64,000 nucleotides of DNA from Rhizobium leguminosarum (GTDB taxonomy: Bacteria; Pseudomonadota; Alphaproteobacteria; Rhizobiales; Rhizobiaceae), in NCBI RefSeq assembly GCF_017876795.1, contig NZ_JAGIOR010000001.1, forward strand, positions 4,738,501 through 4,802,500, given 5' to 3'. Below the pieces are notes generated by a model, which saw nothing but the letters and a program-made list of their open reading frames with translations, searched no databases and was not told the DNA's origin. The position numbers and the translations under genes were made by a program. Within the stretch, counting starts at the first letter, position 1. Every line of letters starts with the position of its first letter. Of this stretch, positions 46,601 to 56,861 are shown piece after piece.

Positions 46601-48292
46601 GCCCTTCCCGACCTCGCCACGGGCAAACAGCCGTGAAGCCTCGCGCGCCCATTCCTGGCGCTGGCGGCGCACGCCGGCAAGCTCGGCGAAACCGATCCGT
46701 TCGGTGATTGCCCGGAACGCCGCACCCGCCTGGATCGGCTGCAGCTGCATCGCATCGCCAACGAGAACGACTTTTATCTCAGCCTGCTCGGCAATCTTCA
46801 GCACGCGAGCGATCTGCTGCGAGGCCACCATGCCGGCCTCGTCGATCACCAGCACATCACCGCGATGCAGCGTCTCGCGTCCATTGGCCCAGGCCAATTC
46901 CCAGGAGGCGAGCGTGCGGGACTTGATGCCGGAACTGTCTTCCAATCCCTCCGCGGCCTTGCCGGCAAGGGCGGCGCCGATCACCCGCCTGCCCTCGCTT
47001 TCCCAGGCAACACGCGCCGCCGCCAGCAGCGTCGACTTGCCGGCGCCGGCAAGGCCGACAATGGCGGCAATGCCGCTGTCGCCAGTGACATGACGGATCG
47101 CATCGACCTGCTCCGCATCCAGCCGGAAGGGATTCTTGGGATCACCACTCTCGACGCTTTCGATGGCGGAGGTCACGTGCTTGCGGGAAACGGCAAAGCC
47201 GCCGCGTTCCGACAACACCTGCGCCGACTGCGCCATGTCGTATTCGATGCGCAGCATGTCCCGCGTGGTGAACACCGCCGGCTCGGATGCCCTGCCCGTT
47301 TCTGCGTCGATCTCCTGCGGCTTCAGCATGACCAGATCGTCCGACGCCATCAGCCGGGCGCGGATGTTGGCAAAATCGGTGGGATCATCGACGGTGCGGT
47401 GCAGCGTCTTGGCGATATCCCTCTCGTCGAAGGTCGAGCGTTCATTGCCGAGCTGCTTCAGCAGAAGCTCCGGCTCGGCCAGCAGCCGGTCGGCCATCTT
47501 CTGGCGCCTGGCAAGATCGGCGGGAGCGAAGTAGAGCTCCCTGCCCTTCCTGGCGAGTGCGGCCTTTTCCGGTCCGAGATGTTTCTGCGCGATGCCGTCG
47601 AGGCCCTGTTCGGCATAGGAGCGACCGTCGAGGCGGATCTCGTGGCCGGCCAGCGCCATGTGCCGGTTGGCGGTCTCGGCCCAGGCAACCTTCCACGCTT
47701 TCAAGGTCTCTTTGTCGCCGGCCCAGGGCTTATAGACGATCTTGCCGTTTGGCCAGTTCGGCTTGACAAGACGCACCAGCTCGCCATTTTCTCCAAAAAC
47801 CGGAGTGTTTTTCGGCCCGAAACCCTCTTCGGTCAGCGGCCGGAGCGTCGTCATCAGATGGAGGTGCGGGTTGCCCTCCTTGTGATGATAGACCCAATCG
47901 GCGACCATTCCCTTTGCGGTCAGATTGTCTCGGACGAATTCGCGGACCAGTGCGATGTTCTCGCCCCGCGTCAGCTCTTCCGGCAGCGCGATAATCAGCT
48001 CGCGGGCGAGCCTCGCGTCCACCCGCGTCTCGAAGGCATCTACCGCATTCCAAAGTGTCTCGCTCGCCTTGGCGACGGAGTGGCCGTCGATCGCCTCCTG
48101 CAGCCACGCCGGGCTCTGATCCGGTAGCGCCAACTCCTCATGTACCAGTTCGGCAACCCCACCCCTATAGCTGAACGACCTGCCCGCCTGCTCGTCCATC
48201 ATTTTGGCCCGATGACGATACGCCGCGGCCGAGACGATGTTGCGTCCTGCTCCCCTACTGATCACCTGCGCTCTGACAAACATGATCGCCAA
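43640..48292 (-). CDS. traA: Ti-type conjugative relaxase-helicase TraA
   Basis: The 1550-residue protein has an N-terminal MobA/MobL relaxase domain (AAAYRHRAKMMDE; the metal motif GNPHLHLMTTLRP at about residue 142) that nicks oriT. A TraI-like helicase follows with Walker A GLAGAGKSTLLAAARVAW near residue 416, Walker B DVLVIDEAGMVASQQIARVL, and the YAATIHKSQGSTVDRTFVLA motif near residue 735. A long C-terminal extension of about 500 residues is rich in Ala and Arg. Ti-plasmid TraA is about 1100 residues; this longer form is known from rhizobial megaplasmids and chromosomes. No traG, traC, traD or oriT is seen nearby, so it is an orphan. Confidence 0.92.
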   Translation of the reverse strand: MAIMFVRAQVISRGAGRNIVSAAAYRHRAKMMDEQAGRSFSYRGGVAELVHEELALPDQSPAWLQEAIDGHSVAKASETLWNAVDAFETRVDARLARELIIALPEELTRGENIALVREFVRDNLTAKGMVADWVYHHKEGNPHLHLMTTLRPLTEEGFGPKNTPVFGENGELVRLVKPNWPNGKIVYKPWAGDKETLKAWKVAWAETANRHMALAGHEIRLDGRSYAEQGLDGIAQKHLGPEKAALARKGRELYFAPADLARRQKMADRLLAEPELLLKQLGNERSTFDERDIAKTLHRTVDDPTDFANIRARLMASDDLVMLKPQEIDAETGRASEPAVFTTRDMLRIEYDMAQSAQVLSERGGFAVSRKHVTSAIESVESGDPKNPFRLDAEQVDAIRHVTGDSGIAAIVGLAGAGKSTLLAAARVAWESEGRRVIGAALAGKAAEGLEDSSGIKSRTLASWELAWANGRETLHRGDVLVIDEAGMVASQQIARVLKIAEQAEIKVVLVGDAMQLQPIQAGAAFRAITERIGFAELAGVRRQRQEWAREASRLFARGEVGKGLDAYAEHGHLVEAGTRQEILDRIVGDWTEARKQAIEKSVRGGNDGSLRGDELLVLAHTNDDVRKLNEALRSVMTQEGALSESRSFQTERGTREFAVGDRIIFLENARFLEPRAHRLGPQYVKNGMLGAVVSTGDKRGDPLLSVRLDNGRKVVFSEDSYRNVDHGYAATIHKSQGSTVDRTFVLATGMMDQHLTYVSMTRHRDRVDLYAAGGDFAARPEWGRKLRADHAVGVTGELVETGAAKFRPEDKDADDSPYADIRTDDGTVHRLWGVSLPKALDDAGISQGDTVTLRKDGVERVKVQIAIVDQETGQKRYEERQVDRNVWTASRIETAEARQERTRRESHRPDVFKQLVERLSRSGAKTTTLDFASEAGYRAHADDFARRRGLDHLSLAAVEMEESVSRRWAWIAAKREQVEKLWERASVALGFAIERERRVAYNEARTESHVVLGASAGEEHYLIPPTTSFVRSVEEDARLAQHSSPAWTEREALLRPLLETIYRDPDAALSMLNRLASDIGTEPRRLVDNLAAAPDRLGRLRGSELIVDGRAARTERNVAKAALEEELLPMARAHATELRRNAERFELREQTRRSYMSLSIPALSEPAMARLMEIEAVRSRGGDDAYKSAFAFAAEDRAVVQEIKAVSEALNVRFGWSAFTAKADTVAERNVAERMPDDLTAARRETLIHLFEAVKRFAEAQYLAERQDRSKIVAAASAVPGNEPGKVPGKENMTVLPMLAAVTEFKMPVDEEARSRVLSAPLYRQQRAALANAATAIWRDPSGAVGKIEELLHKGFAADRIAAAVTNDPGAYGALRGSGRLMDRMLASGRERKEAVRTVAEAAARLRALGATYANVLDAERKVVTVERQRMAVAIPGLSRVADEVLSQRMAQARENGRKLNISATPLDANFRREFAAVSKALDQRFGRNALIRGEEALINRVPPAQREAFAAMQERLKVLQQTVRKESSEEIVAERRQRAVSRGRGISL

Positions 48293-48636
48293 ATGACGTC
48301 TCCGGATCGTTCAACCAAGTCGCACCAGCAAGCTACGTCGCCATTCAAACGGACGGGGCCGAGAGGTCGACGCTCGCAAGCCGTTTTCGCCCCGTGTCGT
48401 ATTCAATCATGACAACTTAGCGATTTAACTATCTTATTCAAGATAGTATAATGGAAAAAGTTAATAGCAACTGTTACAAGCTCCGCCATGAGGGACACCC
48501 CTACGCCCCAACGCTTGAAAATTCCGTCAGCTTTGGGATCTGCAGAAAAAACGGATCGGACATGCCGGTAAAATTGAGGTGCGCCCGTGCCGAATTGTCG
48601 TGGACGGCGCAGGATCTTTCGCCTACCGATGGTGTC
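48293..48636. other. Region between traA and the nucleotidyltransferase gene
   Basis: This 344-bp divergent region should carry both promoters. It has an AT-rich palindrome (48428-48447). I saw no match to the nick-region pattern of Ti-type oriT. A frame from 48451 is open into the downstream gene, but its first 62 codons have no recognisable similarity. Confidence 0.45.
48428..48447. promoter_or_regulatory. AT-rich perfect palindrome, candidate operator
   Basis: ACTATCTT (48428-48435) and AAGATAGT (48440-48447) form a perfect 8+8 inverted repeat around ATTC. It lies in an AT-rich segment with TATAAT at 48447-48452, a -10-like hexamer. It could be an operator for the divergent genes. Confidence 0.4.
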
Positions 48637-49545
48637 ATGAAGTCGTCTCTCGATCACATTCCGCTTCGCAAGCAGCGCGAGATTGGCCGCGTTCTGGAAA
48701 TCCTTCATGAGGAATTCGAAGACGCGCTAAAGGACGGCACCGCGGAATTCAAGAAGCGCGGGCGCATCCTGAAGATCATCCTGTTCGGCTCCTACGCTAA
48801 AGGCGGCTGGGTGGATGAACCCTTCACCATGAAGGGTTATCGGTCGGATTTCGATCTCCTGATTATCGTCAACAATCGCAAGCTCTGCGAGTTTGCCGAG
48901 TACTGGCACAAGGCGGCTGACCGGCTGATCCACGACAAGTCGATCGAAACGCCGGTGAGCTTCATCGTCCATTCCAGGCGCGAGGTGAACACCTACCTGA
49001 AAGAAGGGCAATACTTCTTCTCTGATATCCGTAAGGAAGGCGTCGTTCTCTATGAACTCGATGATGAGCCGCTTGCGGAACCCAAGCCACTCTCCCCGGC
49101 CGACCGGCTACGGGTCGCGGAGGAGCATTTTGAAGAGCGACTAGAGGCCGCAAAAGAGTTTTTCGAATTGGCCGAACATGCTCGAATCAAGCGCTACGGA
49201 AAACGGGCGGCCTTTCTCATTCATCAAGCACTGGAGCAGGCCTATTCTTGTGTCCTGCTGACGCTCACCAATTACGGCCCGCCTTCCCACAACATCAAAT
49301 TCCTGCGCTCACTCGCCGAGGAACAGGACCGGCGGCTGGTGGAAGCATTTCCTCGCGAGCAGCACCGCGAGCGTGCCTGGTTCAACACCTTGAATGAGGC
49401 CTATGTCAAAGCGCGGTATTCCAAGCATTTTGAGATCAGCGAAGAGGCTCTTGGTTGGCTCGGAGAGCAAACCGGGTTGTTGCTGGGGCTGGTCGAGACG
49501 GTGTGCTCCGAGCATCTGGGGATGCTTGAGCGGAACAGCGGGTAG
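48637..49545 (+). CDS. Nucleotidyltransferase-HEPN fusion protein
   Basis: From ATG 48637 (MKSSLDHIPLRKQREIGR) the 302-residue protein has a MNT-type nucleotidyltransferase domain with ILFGSYAKGGW and YRSDFDLLIIV (GS plus DxD metal motif), then a HEPN domain around residues 150-290 with KRAAFLIHQALEQAYSCVLL, containing an R-x(5)-H-type motif. Such pairs are often toxin-antitoxin or nucleic-acid modification systems, here fused in one chain. The frame is open to 48451, but the extra residues look non-coding. It is divergent from traA and 214 bp from the tRNA-His 3' end. Confidence 0.8.
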   Translation: MKSSLDHIPLRKQREIGRVLEILHEEFEDALKDGTAEFKKRGRILKIILFGSYAKGGWVDEPFTMKGYRSDFDLLIIVNNRKLCEFAEYWHKAADRLIHDKSIETPVSFIVHSRREVNTYLKEGQYFFSDIRKEGVVLYELDDEPLAEPKPLSPADRLRVAEEHFEERLEAAKEFFELAEHARIKRYGKRAAFLIHQALEQAYSCVLLTLTNYGPPSHNIKFLRSLAEEQDRRLVEAFPREQHRERAWFNTLNEAYVKARYSKHFEISEEALGWLGEQTGLLLGLVETVCSEHLGMLERNSG

Positions 49546-49758
49546 CGAGATCAGATGCACGCTGCTGAACTAAAGGGTTGGATCGATTCTGGTAATTGGG
49601 AGCACCCTTTTGATGGGGGTTGCGATTAAGCCCTCACCCGATGCGGTGACATCTCGGACAAAAATTCGGAGGGCAGACTAACCTCAAAGAGGGTGCATTT
49701 CAGCGCCGTTCGCAAGAAAGCAAATATTTAGGCACCGAATAGCGCAATAAGATGGGAA

Positions 49759-49835
49759 TGGTACGGTTGGGGGGTCTCGAACCTCCGACCTCAGGTGCCA
49801 CAAACCTGCGCTCTAACCAACTGAGCTACAACCGC
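49759..49835 (-). tRNA. tRNA-His (anticodon GTG)
   Basis: On the minus strand the sequence folds into a full cloverleaf: acceptor GCGGTTG/CAACCGT, D-arm GCTC/GAGC, anticodon stem CAGGT/ACCTG with loop TTGTGGC (anticodon GTG), and T-loop TTCGAAC; CCA is encoded (49761-49759). The base before position 1 is T and the discriminator is A, so the G-1:C73 pair of most bacterial tRNA-His is absent, as is known for Alphaproteobacteria. The 3' end points toward the traA side. Confidence 0.96.
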
Positions 49836-49913
49836 ATAAATCGCGTCTGGCGCGATGGGGGTCACATACGGGGACTTGGCGATGAATTCAAGCCCCATTC
49901 CTCGTCAATATAC

Positions 49914-49943
49914 AAAAAGGCTGGACGCGAGGTCCAGCCTTTT
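49914..49943. terminator. Bidirectional terminator after phasin gene
   Basis: AAAAGGCTGGAC (49915-49926) pairs perfectly with GTCCAGCCTTTT (49932-49943) around GCGAG. The A and T tracts on both sides allow it to act on either strand; its main role is to end the phasin transcript. A second perfect 8-bp palindrome (GATCGGTC/GACCGATC, 49950-49967) overlaps the phasin stop. Confidence 0.85.
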
Positions 49944-49965
49944 GTCTCCGATCGGTCAAGACCGA

Positions 49966-50415
49966 TCAGGCAACCTTGAAGGAAGCCATGGCCTTTTCGG
50001 CGGCGTCCTTGGAGGGCTTTGCCAGCTTTTCGGCAACCTGCTTGGTGGTTTCCTGCATCGACTTCGCCTGCTCGACGGTGAGCTCGGCCTGCTTACGGAT
50101 GAACGAGGTCTGCAGCTCGAAGAATTCGGCGACGGACTTGACGCCGAGCAGCGCTTCCATGTGCGACAGCGAGTTCTCGGCATTGATCCGCAGAACGTCG
50201 ATCGCCTTCAGGCCGATCTCGACGGTGCCGGCCTGTGCCGTCTGGACAGTGGCTTCGAGCGTTTTGCCGGCTTCTTCGCCAGCAGTCTTCAGCTTGGCAT
50301 AGGCGTCCTTCGACTGCTGAGCGCCCTTTTCGGCGAATTCACGGAAGGATTCCGAGAACTTGGACGGGTCGAAAGAAGCGATTGAAAAAACGTCGTCGGT
50401 CTTTATGGTAGCCAT
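49966..50415 (-). CDS. phaP1: Phasin family protein
   Basis: The 149-residue mostly helical protein matches the phasin family: FDPSKFSESFREFAEKGAQQ, KDAYAKLKTAGEEAGKTLEA, and FFELQTSFIRKQAELTVEQA. It coats polyhydroxybutyrate granules. ATG 50415 (MATIKTDDVF) follows AAAGGATG and is preferred over 50454. The symbol is by synteny with the phasin-cbrA-acsA2 order of S. meliloti. Two TTGTGC-type dyads upstream may bind the granule-sensing repressor PhaR/AniA. Confidence 0.9.
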   Translation of the reverse strand: MATIKTDDVFSIASFDPSKFSESFREFAEKGAQQSKDAYAKLKTAGEEAGKTLEATVQTAQAGTVEIGLKAIDVLRINAENSLSHMEALLGVKSVAEFFELQTSFIRKQAELTVEQAKSMQETTKQVAEKLAKPSKDAAEKAMASFKVA

Positions 50416-50486
50416 GGGTCGCATCCTTTGGGCTGAGGCAGTCGCTGCCTGCAATAGTTGGGATGATGCTTATATAAGACATTTCA

Positions 50487-50520
50487 TTGTGCATTGCAAC
50501 ATTTATTGTGCGATGCACAA
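50487..50520 (-). promoter_or_regulatory. Candidate PhaR/AniA operator upstream of phasin gene
   Basis: Two related dyads lie 19 bp apart: TTGTGC-ATT-GCAACA (50487-50501/2, containing TGCATTGCA at 50490-50498) and the perfect TTGTGC-GAT-GCACAA (50506-50520). They are 72-105 bp upstream of the phasin start. TGC-rich dyads are recognised by PhaR regulators in other species. TGCATTGCA recurs upstream of the acetoacetyl-CoA synthetase gene. Confidence 0.5.
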
Positions 50521-50629
50521 GACGTTAACCTTGCCGGCCGAAAACCCCCTCCTCTTCTGGACCCGCATGCGCACCGCAGTTATTAATAAGCCGTTAATTT
50601 AAGAAGGCCGACAGCGATAAGGTTCGATC

Positions 50630-53600
50630 ATGCCCGCAGTCCAATATCCGTTCATCGATATCGCCGTGCATGCACGGGTGCGGGAACGTTTTTCACGCGG
50701 CGAGGCGATGGTGCTGTTTTCGGCCGATCTTGCCCGCCTGCTCTGGGCGAACGGTGCCGGCGCCGAACTATTCGGCCATTCGACCGTCTATGATCTGCTC
50801 GACCAGGGTGTCGACCGCACCGACATTACCTTCCGCCAGCTGGACACAGCCGCGCGCCAGCTGGCCGATATCGGCGACAGCCGCAGCCTGATGATCCGCG
50901 TTGCCAAGGGCTTTCAGCGCGTGCAGGTGCAGGCGGCGGCCGAACTGATCCGGCTTTCCTCAGGCGAAAAGGCCATGCTGTTTTCGGTGCCAGTCTCGGC
51001 AAAGCCGCTCACTTCAGGCGCCTCGGCGGCCAAGATGCTGCAGGGGCTTGATGATCCCGACACGCATATGGCGGTGATCGGCGCCAACGGCGATGTCATC
51101 GCCGCCTCGCCCGGCTTTGCCTCGCTCGGGATCTCCGAGCAGACGGCAAAGACCTTGATCAACCTTGCCGGCGCGCATCCCGACCGGCTGGTAAAGCGCC
51201 CCGTCGCCACGGGCAGAGGCAATCTTCCGGCAGCAGTCGGCAAGCTCAGCGACGAGCCGGCGCTCAATCTACTCTTTGCGGTGGAGACCACGATCGGCCA
51301 TCTCGACTCGCTCGATGCGCCCACGCAGGAAGATAGCGTGCCACCGGCCGAACAGCTCGGCGACGAGCCGGTTGCCGCCGCAGGCTTTACCGAAATCATC
51401 GAGGCGGTGTCGGGGATCGAGGACGTCGAGGAAACACTCGAGGAAATCACCGGTGAAAATGAACTGCCGGCGGAGACGCCGGCGGCATCCGCAGACGAGG
51501 TGGTTGACGAGACCCATCTCGCCGGGCATGCCGAGCCGGAGTGCAACGGCGGCGTGATCGACAGCAGCGCGGGTGAAGGCAATGAGCCGGCCGCGATCAT
51601 CGAGGACGACCTGGCCTCCGTCACGGAGACGGTGGAAACAGCGGCAACGGCGGAATTGCCTGTCGAAGCCAGCGAAGCGCCTGTCGAAGACGCGCCGGAA
51701 GCGGTTCACGAAGAGCCCGTCATTGCAATGCCTGTGGTCCCCGACCCCTCCCCCATCCCTGAGCTTGCGGCTGAGCCCGGCTTCGTCTTCAGGCCGAACA
51801 GCCGCGCCACGCGCTTCGTCTGGAAGATCGATGCAGAGGGCCGTTTCAACGAGGTCAGCCACGAATTTGCCGATGCCGTCGGTCCGCATGCATCCGACAT
51901 TATCGGTTCTGCCTTCGGCGATATCGCCGCCCTCTTCAATCTCGATCCCGATGGCAAGCTTGCCGAGGCGCTCGCCCGCCGCGACACATGGTCGGGCAAA
52001 ACGATTCTCTGGCCGATTGAAGGCACCAGCCTCGTCGTGCCGGTCGATCTGGCGGCGCTGCCGACCTATACCCGCAACCGCGACTTCGACGGTTTCCGCG
52101 GCTTCGGTGTCGTCCGACTTTCCGATGCGCAGGAAGATCCGCTGGCACTCGGCTTGACACTCGGCCCTGATGGTATCGGCCATGATGCGGCAAACCTCGG
52201 CCCGGTGGCTGAGACCATTGCCGAGGTGGAACACGCAGTGCCGGCAGTGCATGAAGAGGCCGTAATCGAACCCGTCCTGACTGATGAGGTCGAGGACCAG
52301 GCGTTTGCGGCAACCGAGCCGCAGACCGAGACGGAGCCAGCAACGGAAGAGATTGCCGCCGAGCAGGCGCCGATTGAGCAGGCGCCCGGCGAGCAGGTGT
52401 CTGGCGAGCCGGTTTTCCAGGAAAGTGTTTCGGAAGCAGCAGACGATAGTGCCGATGCCCGCGATATCTCCGCCGCCGAACCGGCAGCGGAAACCTCGGA
52501 CGAGCCGCCGGCGCTTCGCATTTCGGAAACGCCTAATCGCCGTTTCTCCGACAAGATCGTTCAGCTTCACAACAGCGGCGCCGGACTGACGGCCGCCGAG
52601 CAGGCCAATTTCCGCGAAATCGCCAAGCGTCTCGAGGCCTTCGGCGCCAGCAAGGACGAACCGGCTGCGCCGGTGCCGATGGAACCCGTGACGGAAACGG
52701 CCAGCTTCGACGAGGCTCCCGGACCGGAAGACCTCACGGCCGAAACACCCGTTGCCAACGAGACGGAAGTGCCGTCGCTCGAGGAGATCGCGCCGCAGGA
52801 AGCGATTTTCGAGAATGCCGTCGACGCGAAGGGCGACGACGACGTCGCCGCCGAGGACGAGGCGACGGAAGGGCTGGAGGAGACGGTCAGCCAGATCGAG
52901 GTTCTGACAAGCTTCATCCCGCCGCGGATCAAGATGACCGATGGCCTTTCGGTCGGAACGGTCGACCAGCTGCCGGTTGCCGTGCTCATCCATGTCGGCG
53001 ACGCGCTGATCCATGCCAATCCGGAATTCAAGCGGCTGACCGGCTACGCCACACTCGACGCATTGCGCGAGGTCGGCGGCATCGAAGCCCTGCTGCAGCG
53101 CCGCGAACTCGAGGAAAAGGCCGCAGGCTCCGGCACCATGATGCTGGTCAAGGCCGACGACAGCCTGGTTCCGGTGACCGCGCGGCTGCAATCGGTGCGC
53201 TGGGAAGACGCCAACGCCCTGATGCTGGCGCTGATGCCGGTGGAAGGCAAGGATGATCGCCGTAGCGAGACAAGCCGCTCTGAGGGCCGCTCCGAAGCGC
53301 GCCCCGAGCGGATGGTCGAAAAGGTCGCCAAGCTTCAGGTCGAAGTGGAGGAATTGCGCTCGATCCTGGAAACGGCGACCGACGGCGTCGTCGTCATCGG
53401 CACGGAGGGCGACATCCGCTCGATGAACCGGTCGGCGAGCGCGCTCTTCAATTACGATGAGCAGGAGACGCGCGGCAAACCCTTCGTCATGCTGTTTGCC
53501 CATGAGAGCCAGAAGGCAGTGCTCGACTATCTCCACGGCCTCTCCGGCCATGGCGTCGCCAGTGTGTTGAACGACGGGCGCGAAGTGATCGGCCGCGAAG

Positions 53601-54454
53601 CCGCCGGCGGCTTCGTGCCGCTGTTCATGACGATGGGCCAGCTCACCTCTTCCAACGGCTATTGCGCCGTCATCCGCGACATCACCCAGTGGAAGCGCAC
53701 CGAGGACGAGCTGCGCAACGCCAAGGGTGCGGCCGAAACCGCCAACGCCCACAAGACCGATTTCCTTGCCCGCGTCAGCCACGAGATCCGCACGCCGCTC
53801 AACGCCATCATCGGCTTTTCCGACATGATGGCCGGCGAGCGCTTCGGGCCGATCGGCCATCCGCGCTATATCGAATATGCCAACGACATCGGCCGTTCCG
53901 GCCGGCACGTGCTGGATATCGTTAACGACCTGCTCGACATTTCGAAGATCGAGGCGGGCGAGATGGATCTCGATTTTGCCGCCGTCGGCCTCAACGAGGC
54001 GGTCTCCGAGGCCGTGGCGCTGGTCCAGCCGCAGGCAAACGGCCAACGGGTCATCATCCGCACGGCGCTGTCGCATGCGGTGCCCGAGGTCGTGGCGGAT
54101 CTGCGCTCGATCAAGCAGATCGCCCTCAACATCCTGTCGAACGCCATCCGCTTCACCCCGTCAGGCGGGCAGATCGTCGTTTCCACCTCCTATGAGGCCA
54201 ATGGCAGCGTCGTGCTCAGGGTCCGCGATACCGGCATCGGCATGACGCGCAGCGAACTCGACCAGGCGATGAAGCCGTTCCGGCAGGTCTCCTCGACCCA
54301 ATCGCGCCATCGCGGCGACGGCACCGGGCTCGGCCTGCCGCTGACCAAGGCGATGGTCGATGCCAACCGGGCGGTGTTCTCGATCAATTCGGCGCCGAAC
54401 GAGGGCACGCTCGTCGAAATCACCTTCCCGTCGCAGCGCGTGCTGGCCGGTTGA
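50630..54454 (+). CDS. cbrA: PAS-domain sensor histidine kinase, CbrA/PdhS-like
   Basis: The 1274-residue cytoplasmic kinase ends with a PAS domain (VEELRSILETATDGVVVIGT), HisKA with His1051 in RVSHEIRTPLNAIIGFSDMM, and a HATPase with NILSNAIRFTPSGG, RVRDTGIGMT and GTGLGLPLTKAMV. The MMAGERFGPIG motif after the His is typical of PleC/DivJ/PdhS kinases, which act through DivK to control CtrA and the cell cycle. Long Glu/Ala/Pro-rich, probably disordered linkers occupy about residues 200-390 and 530-770, between PAS-like modules. Orthology to S. meliloti CbrA rests on motif and neighbours (phasin, acetoacetyl-CoA synthetase). Confidence 0.85.
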   Translation: MPAVQYPFIDIAVHARVRERFSRGEAMVLFSADLARLLWANGAGAELFGHSTVYDLLDQGVDRTDITFRQLDTAARQLADIGDSRSLMIRVAKGFQRVQVQAAAELIRLSSGEKAMLFSVPVSAKPLTSGASAAKMLQGLDDPDTHMAVIGANGDVIAASPGFASLGISEQTAKTLINLAGAHPDRLVKRPVATGRGNLPAAVGKLSDEPALNLLFAVETTIGHLDSLDAPTQEDSVPPAEQLGDEPVAAAGFTEIIEAVSGIEDVEETLEEITGENELPAETPAASADEVVDETHLAGHAEPECNGGVIDSSAGEGNEPAAIIEDDLASVTETVETAATAELPVEASEAPVEDAPEAVHEEPVIAMPVVPDPSPIPELAAEPGFVFRPNSRATRFVWKIDAEGRFNEVSHEFADAVGPHASDIIGSAFGDIAALFNLDPDGKLAEALARRDTWSGKTILWPIEGTSLVVPVDLAALPTYTRNRDFDGFRGFGVVRLSDAQEDPLALGLTLGPDGIGHDAANLGPVAETIAEVEHAVPAVHEEAVIEPVLTDEVEDQAFAATEPQTETEPATEEIAAEQAPIEQAPGEQVSGEPVFQESVSEAADDSADARDISAAEPAAETSDEPPALRISETPNRRFSDKIVQLHNSGAGLTAAEQANFREIAKRLEAFGASKDEPAAPVPMEPVTETASFDEAPGPEDLTAETPVANETEVPSLEEIAPQEAIFENAVDAKGDDDVAAEDEATEGLEETVSQIEVLTSFIPPRIKMTDGLSVGTVDQLPVAVLIHVGDALIHANPEFKRLTGYATLDALREVGGIEALLQRRELEEKAAGSGTMMLVKADDSLVPVTARLQSVRWEDANALMLALMPVEGKDDRRSETSRSEGRSEARPERMVEKVAKLQVEVEELRSILETATDGVVVIGTEGDIRSMNRSASALFNYDEQETRGKPFVMLFAHESQKAVLDYLHGLSGHGVASVLNDGREVIGREAAGGFVPLFMTMGQLTSSNGYCAVIRDITQWKRTEDELRNAKGAAETANAHKTDFLARVSHEIRTPLNAIIGFSDMMAGERFGPIGHPRYIEYANDIGRSGRHVLDIVNDLLDISKIEAGEMDLDFAAVGLNEAVSEAVALVQPQANGQRVIIRTALSHAVPEVVADLRSIKQIALNILSNAIRFTPSGGQIVVSTSYEANGSVVLRVRDTGIGMTRSELDQAMKPFRQVSSTQSRHRGDGTGLGLPLTKAMVDANRAVFSINSAPNEGTLVEITFPSQRVLAG

Positions 54455-54464
54455 GCCATAAAGA

Positions 54465-54487
54465 AAAGGCAGCCGAGGGCTGCCTTT
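54465..54487 (+). terminator. cbrA terminator
   Basis: AAAGGCAGCC (54465-54474) and GGCTGCCTTT (54478-54487) form a perfect 10-bp stem with loop GAG, 10 bases after the cbrA stop, ending in TTT. The convergent acetoacetyl-CoA synthetase ends at 54670; the 180 bp between show no gene. Confidence 0.85.
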
Positions 54488-54669
54488 GAATTTGGTGCTG
54501 TTCAACAAGAGCTCAGTCGATCACCATCATCGAAAGCCGGAAGGCTCCAGACCGCCTCGTTCATTTACGGCCCCCAAGTTGGCTTTTAGATTTGACAAAG
54601 CTTTCTTAACGAAAGGTTTCCATGACAGTGATGGATCAGTGATAAAAGCTTGTAACGTCCGATCCGCCA

Positions 54670-56622
<1,953 letters not shown>

Positions 56623-56658
56623 TCAATCCTCCTCCCCAATGCCGTCTTTATATCATGC

Positions 56659-56667
56659 TGCATTGCA
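56659..56667 (-). promoter_or_regulatory. TGCATTGCA element upstream of acetoacetyl-CoA synthetase
   Basis: TGCATTGCA at 56659-56667 is identical to the element at 50490-50498 upstream of the phasin gene and nearly palindromic. It lies within the putative promoter of the gene at 54670-56622. It may be a shared polyhydroxybutyrate-responsive operator. Confidence 0.4.
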
Positions 56668-56861
56668 TTATAAAGTGCGGAACCGACGCGATGCCAGCCT
56701 ATGCATTCAGAAGAACGATGCGTCGCTTCAAAGTGCCACAGCGTCCTTTGCACGTCTGAAACGACGCGCGGCGCTGTAGGGGATTTGCATATGCCTGATA
56801 TTTCCTATATCCGCGAAATCAGCGCATAACGGGATGACCGGTTGAATTGCCGGCGGAGATC

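Noticed and set aside
48293..48636. oriT beside traA
   Set aside because: I found no Ti-type nick-region core (GCGCCCT-like) in the divergent region; only an AT-rich palindrome is present.
51269..54076. 935-codon open frame on the minus strand
   Set aside because: It lies opposite cbrA in a GC-rich frame, is rich in Arg, Asp, Gly and His as expected of antisense shadow translation, and has no recognisable domain.
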